This document shows, one piece after another, positions 56,716 through 64,000 of a stretch of 64,000 nt of DNA. The notes below the pieces were generated by a model, which saw only the letters and a program-made list of their open reading frames with translations, made no database searches and was not told the origin of the DNA. The stretch lies in assembly GCA_002336915.1 (NCBI GenBank), contig DDET01000023.1:15479-79478 (forward strand), in the 5' to 3' direction. The stretch comes from Bacteroidetes bacterium UBA1947. GTDB taxonomy: Bacteria > Bacteroidota > Bacteroidia > Chitinophagales > Chitinophagaceae. Position 1 is the first letter of the stretch; the number at the start of each line of letters is the position of its first letter. The translations under genes and the position numbers were made by a program.

Positions 56716-57189
56716 ATGGAACAGTGGGAAAAGGATGCGAAGGAACACCAGAAGGCTTATAAGTACATGCTGGAACGCGGGGATAAGAACAAAATGCTTA
56801 AAGCCCTGCCGGACCTGCATGAAGAAGCCTTTAGCAAGATAGACTGCCTGCAATGTGCCAACTGTTGCAAGAACTACTCCCCCCGCTTTAAGAACCCCGA
56901 CATAAAACGCATAGCCAAGGTGCTGCGTATGAAAGAGGGTGAGCTGGTGGACAAATACCTCAGGCTGGACAATGAAGGCGACTACGTAACGAAGCAATCG
57001 CCCTGCCCCTTCCTGGCTGAGGACAATACCTGCAATATATACGAAGACCGTCCCAGTGACTGCCGCCGCTATCCCTATACTGACGAGGATGTACTGCTGA
57101 AAAGGGTCGCCCTGACACTGAAGAATGCCACAGTATGCCCTGCCACCCACGCTGTGCTTGAGCGACTGCTGGAGATGGAAGGGAAGTAG
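56716..57189 (+). CDS. YkgJ family cysteine cluster protein
   Basis: The 157-residue protein has the CxxCxxCC cluster at C44, C47, C50 and C51 (CLQCANCC), then CPFL (C97), C106 (NTCNIY) and C116 (SDCRRYP), the pattern of YkgJ zinc/iron-binding proteins (UPF0153-like). Function is unknown. It follows parB by ~90 bp. Confidence 0.92.
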   Translation: MEQWEKDAKEHQKAYKYMLERGDKNKMLKALPDLHEEAFSKIDCLQCANCCKNYSPRFKNPDIKRIAKVLRMKEGELVDKYLRLDNEGDYVTKQSPCPFLAEDNTCNIYEDRPSDCRRYPYTDEDVLLKRVALTLKNATVCPATHAVLERLLEMEGK

Positions 57190-57190
57190 A

Positions 57191-57228
57191 GAGACCTCTC
57201 CCCGACCCTCTCCGAGGGAGAGGGGGCG
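57191..57228. repeat. Palindromic element type A, intergenic copy
   Basis: CCCTCTCC-GAGG-GAGAGGG with a CTCTCCCCGAC lead, directly after the YkgJ gene stop. Same element as the coding copies at 6973, 7093 and 7226. Confidence 0.8.
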
Positions 57229-57233
57229 TGATC

Positions 57234-57527
57234 CTAAATTTCAATGTTATTTACCTTCAGGAAATACTCAATAGCGCAGTGGTTCAGCTTGTCCATACCC
57301 GATAAAGAATCGGAGCAAACGAGCACGGTTACGTTGTGCTGGTATGGTGCTATTGCGGTCGTAAAATTCTTGTTGTTGTCGGTCATCTCTTTCAGCATCC
57401 GGGTAAAGTCCGTTTGCTCCGCGGGCAGAATGAGAAAATCGTTAACGGGAGCATTAAAGGGTTGCATTACCTGGCCTTTGTATGCAGCGAGCTTGCCGGT
57501 GATGCGCTGTGCTTCTTGTAAATTCAT
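57234..57527 (-). CDS. Hypothetical protein, 97 residues
   Basis: From ATG 57527 the product is a small soluble protein (MNLQEAQRITGKLAAYKGQV, LPAEQTDFTRMLKEMTDNNK). Family not recognised. The frame reaches 57587 but the added residues look non-coding. Confidence 0.6.
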   Translation of the reverse strand: MNLQEAQRITGKLAAYKGQVMQPFNAPVNDFLILPAEQTDFTRMLKEMTDNNKNFTTAIAPYQHNVTVLVCSDSLSGMDKLNHCAIEYFLKVNNIEI

Positions 57528-57670
57528 GGTATTGTGTTGCTGACGTAAAGATTCAACAGAATACCGGTTCGATGAAATATTTCGCATGGCTTAACAATAC
57601 GTTTATATCGTATTAGCTAAGCATTAGTAAAACCCTGCCACCGAGGCTTTAATGCAGTAAAAAGTTAGTT

Positions 57671-58654
57671 TTAATAGATATATACTCCCGCGGGATTGTA
57701 GTACCTGCGCATAGAATCCATAATGCGCGCAGTGTCCGAGGCAGGCGCTACTACAGGCATTACCACATCGAAACTGGTGGAATCTTCCGCTATCACCTCG
57801 GCAACGTGGCCGTAGCTCACCATTAGCCTGGCTTTCTTCTCGGCCTTCTTGCGGTTAGGGAAGTTGTCTATGATCACCTTGAAGTGCAGCATATTGCCCT
57901 GCACAACAATAGTGCCGGTGGAATCAGTAGAGGTTGAATCTATCTTCGCAGTAGTATCTGCTGTCGGTATAGGGGCCATGGTGTCTTTGGCAAGGGGTAC
58001 CATAGTTTGTTCCGTAGTACTGTTTGTATTGCTGTTGCGGTTCCTCATGTACCGCAGGGTATATATGCCACCCACAGCGATTATCAGCAGTAAAAAAGCT
58101 GCCAGGCCTATCCTGCCCCAGTTGAGCTGGCTAAGGAAGCCCGGTGCCGGTTTGGGGCCATTATTGTACTGCGGTGCAGCACTATATTCCTTTTCCTTTT
58201 CGCGCTGGCGCGGCGTGTTATGAGCCGAAGTAGCTGGTATGGCCTGCTCCTCCTCTATCCTGCGCGATGAACGCAGTGCAGGTATGGGCGGCGGTGCGTA
58301 CTGCAGGTGCGGGTCGGTAATGAATCGCAGCTTGCCATCAGCCTCGGTGAACTTGCCGATAGCGGGTATCACCACGTCTTTACCTGCGGCCAAGTCGAGC
58401 TTAGCTTGTGTGCTGTACTCACGCAGCTCGTTGGATGCTTTGGAGATACTGATGAGCTCGTTGGTAGCAATGAAATTGGCCAGGTTGTCATCAATAGACC
58501 CGGATGCTGTAAGGAACACCTCGAAGGTGCCCGCCTGCAATGTTTCGCCGTTGAAGGTGGCAGGTTTCTTTTTGAGCTCAAGATTGCCCAGGCCGTGTAT
58601 ATAACATGCCTGGTTCTTCAGTAAAAAAAGCCCTATGTATTTTGCTACATCCAT
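57671..58654 (-). CDS. CCDC81-like HU domain protein with C-terminal SPOR-like domain
   Basis: The 327-residue protein starts with a prokaryotic CCDC81-like HU module (VAKYIGLFLLKNQACYIHGL, GNLELKKKPATF; second half ~70-115 with VVIPAIGKFTEADGK). A polar linker and one transmembrane helix (LAAFLLLIIAVGGIYTLRYM, ~183-203) follow, then a Ser/Thr linker and a C-terminal SPOR-like ferredoxin-fold segment (HFKVIIDNFPNRKKAEKKAR). SPOR domains bind denuded peptidoglycan; the HU part faces the cytosol. It is the last gene of the envelope operon. Confidence 0.85.
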   Translation of the reverse strand: MDVAKYIGLFLLKNQACYIHGLGNLELKKKPATFNGETLQAGTFEVFLTASGSIDDNLANFIATNELISISKASNELREYSTQAKLDLAAGKDVVIPAIGKFTEADGKLRFITDPHLQYAPPPIPALRSSRRIEEEQAIPATSAHNTPRQREKEKEYSAAPQYNNGPKPAPGFLSQLNWGRIGLAAFLLLIIAVGGIYTLRYMRNRNSNTNSTTEQTMVPLAKDTMAPIPTADTTAKIDSTSTDSTGTIVVQGNMLHFKVIIDNFPNRKKAEKKARLMVSYGHVAEVIAEDSTSFDVVMPVVAPASDTARIMDSMRRYYNPAGVYIY

Positions 58655-58709
58655 TGGTTAAATCCCGGTGTAAGATAACAATTTAAAGTTTTCAAAAAGG
58701 AGGCCTGAG

Positions 58710-60335
58710 CTAAAATTTCACACGTAATCCACCGTATATGTTAATTCCGTATGATGGGTATCCCAGCCAGCGCTGGTAATCATTGCCCAGTATATTATTG
58801 ATCTGTACAAATGCAGAAAGCCTTTGTATAAAGAGGTATTCAGCATTAGCGCCGATATCTATAACATCATCCAGCTGCACGTCATTTTTAAACTTATCGA
58901 TGGCGTGGATATTATTGAGCGTAGAAATGTATGCGCCAATAGTGAGGGCCGGTATGGGGCGCAGCGAAAAATCGGCTTTGAAGTTATTGGTCGGCACATG
59001 CCATACCTGTGCGGTGCTGCCGTTATAGTACTTATACCATGAGGTGCTTAAGCCAACAGAAAACGTATTGGACATTACATAGCGTATAGATGCCTGCAAA
59101 GAGGTAGCGTTCACCTTATCATACACGATATAGAACTGCTTCATGTCGGCGGAATCGTTGAGGAAGAGGGGCAGATTATCGTACTGCCACCAGCTAAGCT
59201 TACCTGTAAAGAACAAGTGATTACCTATGTTGCTTTGTATGCCCGCATACACTTCATTAGTGTGCGACTGGTGCCAGCTGTATAGGTTGAACATGTAGGG
59301 ATTCTCGGTGCTCAGTTGTTCAAAAGTATTGCGGGTAACATTGCCCACCCAGCCGGCTTTAATGGCAAGTTGGGTTTTGGGTACCATGAAACTAATTCCG
59401 ATATCGGGCAGGAAATAAGTGTTCTCCCCAAATGTTGGCGAGAGGTATGCGTGCGCCTTGAAATACTGGTTGGTATACTGCAAGCCCGGTGTAACGCGGA
59501 AAATATTATTAGGGAAGGCATAGACATTGCCAACCTTAAACTGGGTGAAATCGCCGGATACTGCAAGCGATACCTGCAGGTTGTCGTTGATATTGTAAGC
59601 AGCCGGCAGATTGAAGCCAAAGGTGGTTTCGGAAGCAGTAAATTTATCACCGTAGTAAGAAGCACTAACAGCAGGCTTGTAGCTGAATTTGTCGTCGGTG
59701 CTGCCTTCGTTGTGCATATCAAGGTTCAGGCGGAAGCCGGTGAATACCTGTTTCAAGGAATCAGCATTTGCGAAGCTGAAGGAATCGTGGTCGTAGCCAT
59801 AGAGGCCAAAGCGGTTGCGCAGCACAGATATGCCCGCATGCCATGCCTTATGATTTGCATGCATAGCACCATCGGCCTCAAGGCCGCTAAGGGAGGTTTG
59901 TTGTGCCGCGAGGCTGCCTTTTTGCGACAAATGATGCAGGTGAATGGCTGACTCATAATTTTTGCCGTGCAGCATACCTATTCCGGCGTCGAGATAGAAA
60001 GTGGAAATGTTGCCTGCGCCCAATTTCAGATAGTCGGCAAAGGGTTGTTTGGCAGTGTCTTTAGCAAGTGCCAGTGGACGAAGGGGTTGGGCGCTGTAGG
60101 TATAATTCAATGTTTGCTGCGGCACCTCGTATTTAAAAGACGGATGCGAGGTATCAACAGGTGGCAGGCCCGGCAGCATTTCGGGCTTGGGCACTTGCTT
60201 TACTTCTGGCTTGTATGACTGTATTATCTCTATGGTAGAGCTCTTGATCACCGTATCTTTCGACACAGGATTTTGGGCACCTGCAATGTCTGCGAGCGCG
60301 AGCAATATCAATATGTAAACAAGCCTTAACCTCAT
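58710..60335 (-). CDS. Outer membrane beta-barrel protein
   Basis: The 541-residue protein has a signal peptide (LVYILILLALADIAGAQ), a short periplasmic region with a PVKxVxKPxMLPGLPPVD-like proline segment, then many beta strands (YLKLGAGNISTFYLDAGIGM, TLAVSGDFTQ) and the terminal GINIYGGLRVKF with final Phe. It resembles TonB-receptor-like barrels without a plug. It is 12 bp from the TPR gene, so it is in one operon and probably partners the TPR lipoprotein-like protein in the envelope. Confidence 0.85.
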   Translation of the reverse strand: MRLRLVYILILLALADIAGAQNPVSKDTVIKSSTIEIIQSYKPEVKQVPKPEMLPGLPPVDTSHPSFKYEVPQQTLNYTYSAQPLRPLALAKDTAKQPFADYLKLGAGNISTFYLDAGIGMLHGKNYESAIHLHHLSQKGSLAAQQTSLSGLEADGAMHANHKAWHAGISVLRNRFGLYGYDHDSFSFANADSLKQVFTGFRLNLDMHNEGSTDDKFSYKPAVSASYYGDKFTASETTFGFNLPAAYNINDNLQVSLAVSGDFTQFKVGNVYAFPNNIFRVTPGLQYTNQYFKAHAYLSPTFGENTYFLPDIGISFMVPKTQLAIKAGWVGNVTRNTFEQLSTENPYMFNLYSWHQSHTNEVYAGIQSNIGNHLFFTGKLSWWQYDNLPLFLNDSADMKQFYIVYDKVNATSLQASIRYVMSNTFSVGLSTSWYKYYNGSTAQVWHVPTNNFKADFSLRPIPALTIGAYISTLNNIHAIDKFKNDVQLDDVIDIGANAEYLFIQRLSAFVQINNILGNDYQRWLGYPSYGINIYGGLRVKF

Positions 60336-60347
60336 TCCTTTTATTTA

Positions 60348-63300
60348 TTAATCTTCTGACAATTTGCTTTGTTTCTTTTCGAGCGCTTTTATCTGCTCCA
60401 GCTTTTTCGCCGCTTCCTGTTTCAGGTCGGCGATCTTAGTATTCTTCACCACGCTTTGCAGTGTGGCTTTGGCATTGAAATAATCTTTTTGCTGTTTAAA
60501 GATATCGGAGATGAGTATGTAAGAGCTCACCACCCAATAGTCATAACCTGCCGATTTGCGTATCGCAACGTTAGCGGCTTCTTCTGCATCCTTCAGCCTG
60601 TTCTGCTGCAGGTATATTTCCGCTATGTGGTAACGCGCTTCAGCAGCCACTGCTCCGTTCTTTGCATTAGCCAGTTGTTTATAAATATTTAGCGCGTCGT
60701 CCGGTTTATTGAAATGCTGTAATGACTTTGCTTTGTAGAAAGAAGCCTCACCAAGGGTGTTCTCATCTACCTCAGGCAGGGCAAGTAATGTATCGGCATA
60801 CAAAGCCGCCTCGTCGAACTTGCCAAGGCTGAAGCTACTCTTCATCAGGCCGTTATATGCAAGTTGTATGTTCTCCTTGCCCATTGCCATGCTACGTAGT
60901 GACTGGTAATAACCGAGCGCCTTACTGAAGTCGTTATCCTGGTAAGCTATAGCTGCTGCACGGCGTGCACTGTTCTCGGAGAAGTCGCTCCAGGGGCGGG
61001 CCAGTACGGCTTCGAAATCGGCGAGTGCAGCTTTATTGTTGCGCAGCTGAAAATTGCTTTCGCCACGGTAGTAATATGCTTTGGTAGTAAATGCACCGTT
61101 AGGGAATTGACCCAGGTACTCATCAAGGGCAGGTTTTGCCTTGTCCCATTTTGCAGAAGACACCAAGGCTTCAGCTGAAGCGTAGTATGTTGAATCAAGC
61201 ACAGTCTTATCGGCCGATGGCAGATCGTTCTCCTTAAGGAGTTGTGCATAAGCACCGGGTTGATTGCTTTCTATGTATAGACTCTTTAAGGCATCAAGTG
61301 CAGCGGGCCTTTCGTCAGAATGCGGGTACTCGGTAACTACGTGCTTGTATGCTTCAATTGCCTTGCTGCTGTTATTAGACTCCTGGTAAGCAAAACCTAT
61401 TTTCATCCATGCTTTGGAAGCAAGGTCGTGCTCGAGCGATTGTGTAAGCGGCAGCAGGGTATTGATCGCCGGCTGGTATTTATCTTCTTCTATATACACA
61501 AGCGCCAGTTCATACCGTGCGCCATTCGCATACTTGGACGGTGGCACTTTAGTGAACAGTGATTGCAGTAAAGTCGCCTTATCATTTGGCTTGCCCTGCA
61601 GGCCAAGCAATATTGCTTTTTGGAAGATGGCATAGTCAAGATCAGCGCCATGTGCGGCAATAACCCTATCGTATAGTGCAGTGGCGCGTGGATAATCTTT
61701 TTGCATGAATACCGCGTCAGCCTCGCGCAGGGTAGCTGCAAGCAGAGAAGCGGAGTCTAAGCCTGAGCCCTGCTGCGCCTTACTGAAGTAAAGCTGTGCT
61801 GCGGCATACTCGTTGTCCTGCATAGCGGCGTAGCCCATGTTAAGGTACGCGTGTTGAAAGGTAGCGGATGGGCTTAGATATTTCACTCTCGACTCGCCAA
61901 GGAAATTGCCTGCAATATCGAGGTATTTCTGCTCATCTTTAACTGCATCTTTATAGCGCTGGCCTTTATATGCTATTTCACCCTTCCAGAACCAGGCAGC
62001 AGCTTCGTAAGTGGCATCCTTTGAATGTGACAAAGAAAGTGTGAACAAACTATCTGCTTCATTAGCATTACCTGCAAGCAATTGCTGCATAGCATATCCG
62101 TAGGCCACCTTCTGGTATATCTGCCAGTAATTGCCTGCTTTACTACTCACATCCAGCAAGGCCTTGAAGGCCTCGGTATAATTGCTGCTCTTCAGCAGCA
62201 GGTCGGACATGAGGGTTTTGGCCTCATCATGAAAAGAAGATCCGGGATAATCTGTAAGCAGTGTATTAAGCCGGCCTTGCGCCTCGTCGTTATAACCCAT
62301 CTCGTAAGAAAGCTTTGCATTAAGTATGAGGGCTGCCTCCTGCTGGCCGGGATTATAGGCCATATCTGCACAGAAGCCAAAGGCATTGCGTGCACTCTTT
62401 TTATCACCTGCTTTCAGATAACAGTCACCGAGCAGGTACATGGCTGTTTGACCTAACGAATCGTGCGCATTACTCAGGGGTTTGAACTTTTCTATAGCGC
62501 TCTCCCACTCGCTTACCTTGTAATAGCTATAAGCCATTTCATACAGGTCTTCCTTCCTTACCTTATCGCTGTGCTCGTAGAAATATTCAAAATATGCGAG
62601 CGCATCCTCGAACCTGCCTGCCTCAAACAGGCATTGGGCTGCCAGCAGGTGCAGTTCATTATCGTAATATAATTTATCCTTCTGGTTGGTGAGGCGTACA
62701 GCCTCGGCAAGTGCCTTCTCGCGCTGACCGGTGAAGTAGTATATCTCCGCTATGTAATAAGGGACAATGCTTTTATACTGCGGATCGTCTTTAATGCGCT
62801 CAAAACTTTGCAATGCTTCCTGGTAGCTGTTCTGGTTATAGGCCAGCAAACCGTAGTAGTAATTGCCCGCATTATAGTATTTGCCCTTCAGCTCTTTTAT
62901 AGATGCAAAAAGCGGTTCTGCTTTATCAAACTTTTTGAGATTGAAATAACAGTAGGCCAATTCAAATTTCTCCTTTGCTATCTCATCATTGCTCAGGTTG
63001 GCAATACCGGCCAGCTCATAATATGGCACGGCACGGGCCAACTGGTTGTGATGAAAAAAGTATTGAGCCAGGGCATATGCTGTCCGCTGTTTCCATGAAG
63101 GGCTCGAGGTAGTGGTGATGATCCGGATGGCGGTATCGGTACAGCCGGGCACATTTATCTTCAATAAAGAGGCTGAATAGAGGTAGTAAGCCTTGCTACG
63201 CGCATCTGTTTCGGAATTGTAAGCTGCACCATGCGGCTGGTCAAGGTACTTCCTGGCCGATTGCGCCGAATTTGCATACAGGTCCTGCTGGTACTGTTCT

Positions 63301-63431
63301 TCGGCAAGTACAAGCCATTTGTTAGCGGGTAGATTAGGTGTATGTATTTGTGTTAAGGCCTTATAACCCGGCAATAAAGCCGCGAAGCATAAGAGGCCTG
63401 TGTATATTTTCTTTCTTTTATTGAAATTCAT
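60348..63431 (-). CDS. Large tetratricopeptide repeat protein
   Basis: The 1027-residue protein begins with a signal-like segment (KKIYTGLLCFAALLPGYKAL) and consists almost entirely of TPR/Sel1-like helical repeats (for example FELAYCYFNLKKFDKAEPLF, YELALVYIEEDKYQPAINTL, KALGYYQSLRSMAMGKENIQ). At least a dozen units are visible. The protein is likely exported to the periplasm and used as a scaffold. The gene is 14 bp after the TonB-dependent receptor gene and 12 bp before the barrel gene. Confidence 0.88.
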   Translation of the reverse strand: MNFNKRKKIYTGLLCFAALLPGYKALTQIHTPNLPANKWLVLAEEQYQQDLYANSAQSARKYLDQPHGAAYNSETDARSKAYYLYSASLLKINVPGCTDTAIRIITTTSSPSWKQRTAYALAQYFFHHNQLARAVPYYELAGIANLSNDEIAKEKFELAYCYFNLKKFDKAEPLFASIKELKGKYYNAGNYYYGLLAYNQNSYQEALQSFERIKDDPQYKSIVPYYIAEIYYFTGQREKALAEAVRLTNQKDKLYYDNELHLLAAQCLFEAGRFEDALAYFEYFYEHSDKVRKEDLYEMAYSYYKVSEWESAIEKFKPLSNAHDSLGQTAMYLLGDCYLKAGDKKSARNAFGFCADMAYNPGQQEAALILNAKLSYEMGYNDEAQGRLNTLLTDYPGSSFHDEAKTLMSDLLLKSSNYTEAFKALLDVSSKAGNYWQIYQKVAYGYAMQQLLAGNANEADSLFTLSLSHSKDATYEAAAWFWKGEIAYKGQRYKDAVKDEQKYLDIAGNFLGESRVKYLSPSATFQHAYLNMGYAAMQDNEYAAAQLYFSKAQQGSGLDSASLLAATLREADAVFMQKDYPRATALYDRVIAAHGADLDYAIFQKAILLGLQGKPNDKATLLQSLFTKVPPSKYANGARYELALVYIEEDKYQPAINTLLPLTQSLEHDLASKAWMKIGFAYQESNNSSKAIEAYKHVVTEYPHSDERPAALDALKSLYIESNQPGAYAQLLKENDLPSADKTVLDSTYYASAEALVSSAKWDKAKPALDEYLGQFPNGAFTTKAYYYRGESNFQLRNNKAALADFEAVLARPWSDFSENSARRAAAIAYQDNDFSKALGYYQSLRSMAMGKENIQLAYNGLMKSSFSLGKFDEAALYADTLLALPEVDENTLGEASFYKAKSLQHFNKPDDALNIYKQLANAKNGAVAAEARYHIAEIYLQQNRLKDAEEAANVAIRKSAGYDYWVVSSYILISDIFKQQKDYFNAKATLQSVVKNTKIADLKQEAAKKLEQIKALEKKQSKLSED

Positions 63432-63445
63432 TCAAGCTGCACAAA

Positions 63446-64000
63446 TTAAAAATTCCAGGTAAGGTTCAAACTCGGAAAAACAGGCAATTGGTAAACCTTT
63501 ACATTAGTAGTACGATCTACATAGAAAATATTGTCCCTGTCGTAAACATTGGTAACGCTAAATGTAGTTTCAAGATTTGAGTACTTGGCTAACTTGAAAC
63601 GTTTCATAACAGAAAGATCCAGACGATGGTACCATGAAAGGCGGCCGCCATCGACCTGCTGATCATATATTATGCCGAATGGTCCATTTGAGCCCTGGTA
63701 TTTTGTACCTATCCCCCCCGAACTGGCGTTATTATTTTCATAAAATGCCTGTGTTTGTGTGAAAGGGAATGGCGAGCCGAGGTTAAAACGGGCGGAAAGA
63801 TCCCAATCGTTCTTTTTGCCTGCAGTATAGGCAAAAAGTATGTTCATGTTAAATCGACGGTCGAATGGAGGTGGATAGCTCTGTTTGTGATAGCGGTCCT
63901 CGATATTTGTCTTGTTGTAAAAGTTGTATGGCAGCGAGTCGGGGATAAGCGTAGTATATTCCACTTTCTGTAAAGAGAACACTGTCCACAGGAAAATCCT
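63446..64000 (-). CDS. TonB-dependent receptor, C-terminal part (partial at window edge)
   Basis: The reading frame is open to the right edge, so the N-terminus is outside. The visible 184 residues are barrel strands typical of the end of a TonB-dependent receptor: KKNDWDLSARFNLGSPFPFT, YHRLDLSVMKRFKL, LETTFSVTNVYDRDNIFYV and the terminal FPSLNLTWNF with C-terminal Phe, needed for outer membrane assembly. Ligand is unknown. It is the first visible gene of the envelope operon. Confidence 0.85.
   Translation of the reverse strand, partial: RIFLWTVFSLQKVEYTTLIPDSLPYNFYNKTNIEDRYHKQSYPPPFDRRFNMNILFAYTAGKKNDWDLSARFNLGSPFPFTQTQAFYENNNASSGGIGTKYQGSNGPFGIIYDQQVDGGRLSWYHRLDLSVMKRFKLAKYSNLETTFSVTNVYDRDNIFYVDRTTNVKVYQLPVFPSLNLTWNF

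Overview
The window looks like chromosomal DNA of a member of the Bacteroidota, most likely the Chitinophagales/Sphingobacteriales side. The signs are a type IX secretion/gliding C-terminal domain (48448-49983), a type IX sorting-tail remnant (25494-25880), several Bacteroidota -7 promoter boxes of the TAnnTTTG type, few Shine-Dalgarno sites, CCDC81-type HU and LytTR/LytS proteins, and lineage-typical DUF families (DUF2851, DUF5362, DUF5995, DUF6010). GC content is moderate. No rRNA, CRISPR array, complete insertion sequence or prophage was seen. One tRNA gene, tRNA-Pro(CGG), is present.

Layout. 1-6450: 3' end of hutU, ispF, a small exported protein, YtxH/lipoprotein pair, acetoacetyl-CoA reductase, CPBP protease, anti-sigma-like cupin protein, lipocalin, and an SDR with a TetR regulator. 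6559-10050 is the most accessory-looking stretch: an HTH protein whose gene carries intergenic-type palindromic repeats in frame, a repeat-rich spacer, and two AT-rich orphan genes (a coiled-coil protein and a DUF2971 protein). 10058-17130: membrane and regulatory small genes, OMP, acyltransferase, DUF1330, a candidate CRP-controlled small RNA, DUF5995. 17194-25480: parE, FadL-like porin, Tyr/Gly-rich exported protein, proS, DUF5362, 2H phosphoesterase, VOC protein. 25881-32162 is one minus-strand operon: TolC, HlyD-type adaptor, MacB-type permease, LolD-type ATPase, LytS-type kinase and LytTR regulator. It encodes a tripartite ABC efflux pump with its own two-component system. 32416-40206: GNAT acetyltransferases, thioredoxin, RMD1, AlkD-like, PNPOx-like, SRPBCC and YceI proteins. 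40418-42417: AraC plus SDR next to tRNA-Pro, with tRNA-3'-end-like relics on the far side. 42462-51705: NAT, lipA, OsmC, DUF2851, pyrF, thiamine-binding protein, a T9SS type B protein, BON protein and hydrolase. 51706-54028 is a gene-poor zone packed with degenerate short repeats; it holds a two-gene divergent cassette bracketed by 54-bp inverted repeats. 54029-56623: UPF0173 hydrolase and the chromosome-partitioning pair parA-parB, bracketed by a 37-bp inverted repeat. 57671-64000: an envelope operon (TonB-dependent receptor, large TPR protein, outer-membrane barrel, HU/SPOR-like membrane protein).

The strongest unusual signals are the colonisation of a coding gene by palindromic repeats that also occur between genes, the inverted-repeat-flanked cassette at 52.4-53.8 kb, families of 7-, 8- and 10-bp degenerate tandem words close to start codons and to the tRNA gene, and two terminator-anchored candidate small RNAs. 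All function calls come from reading motifs by eye; no database search was possible.
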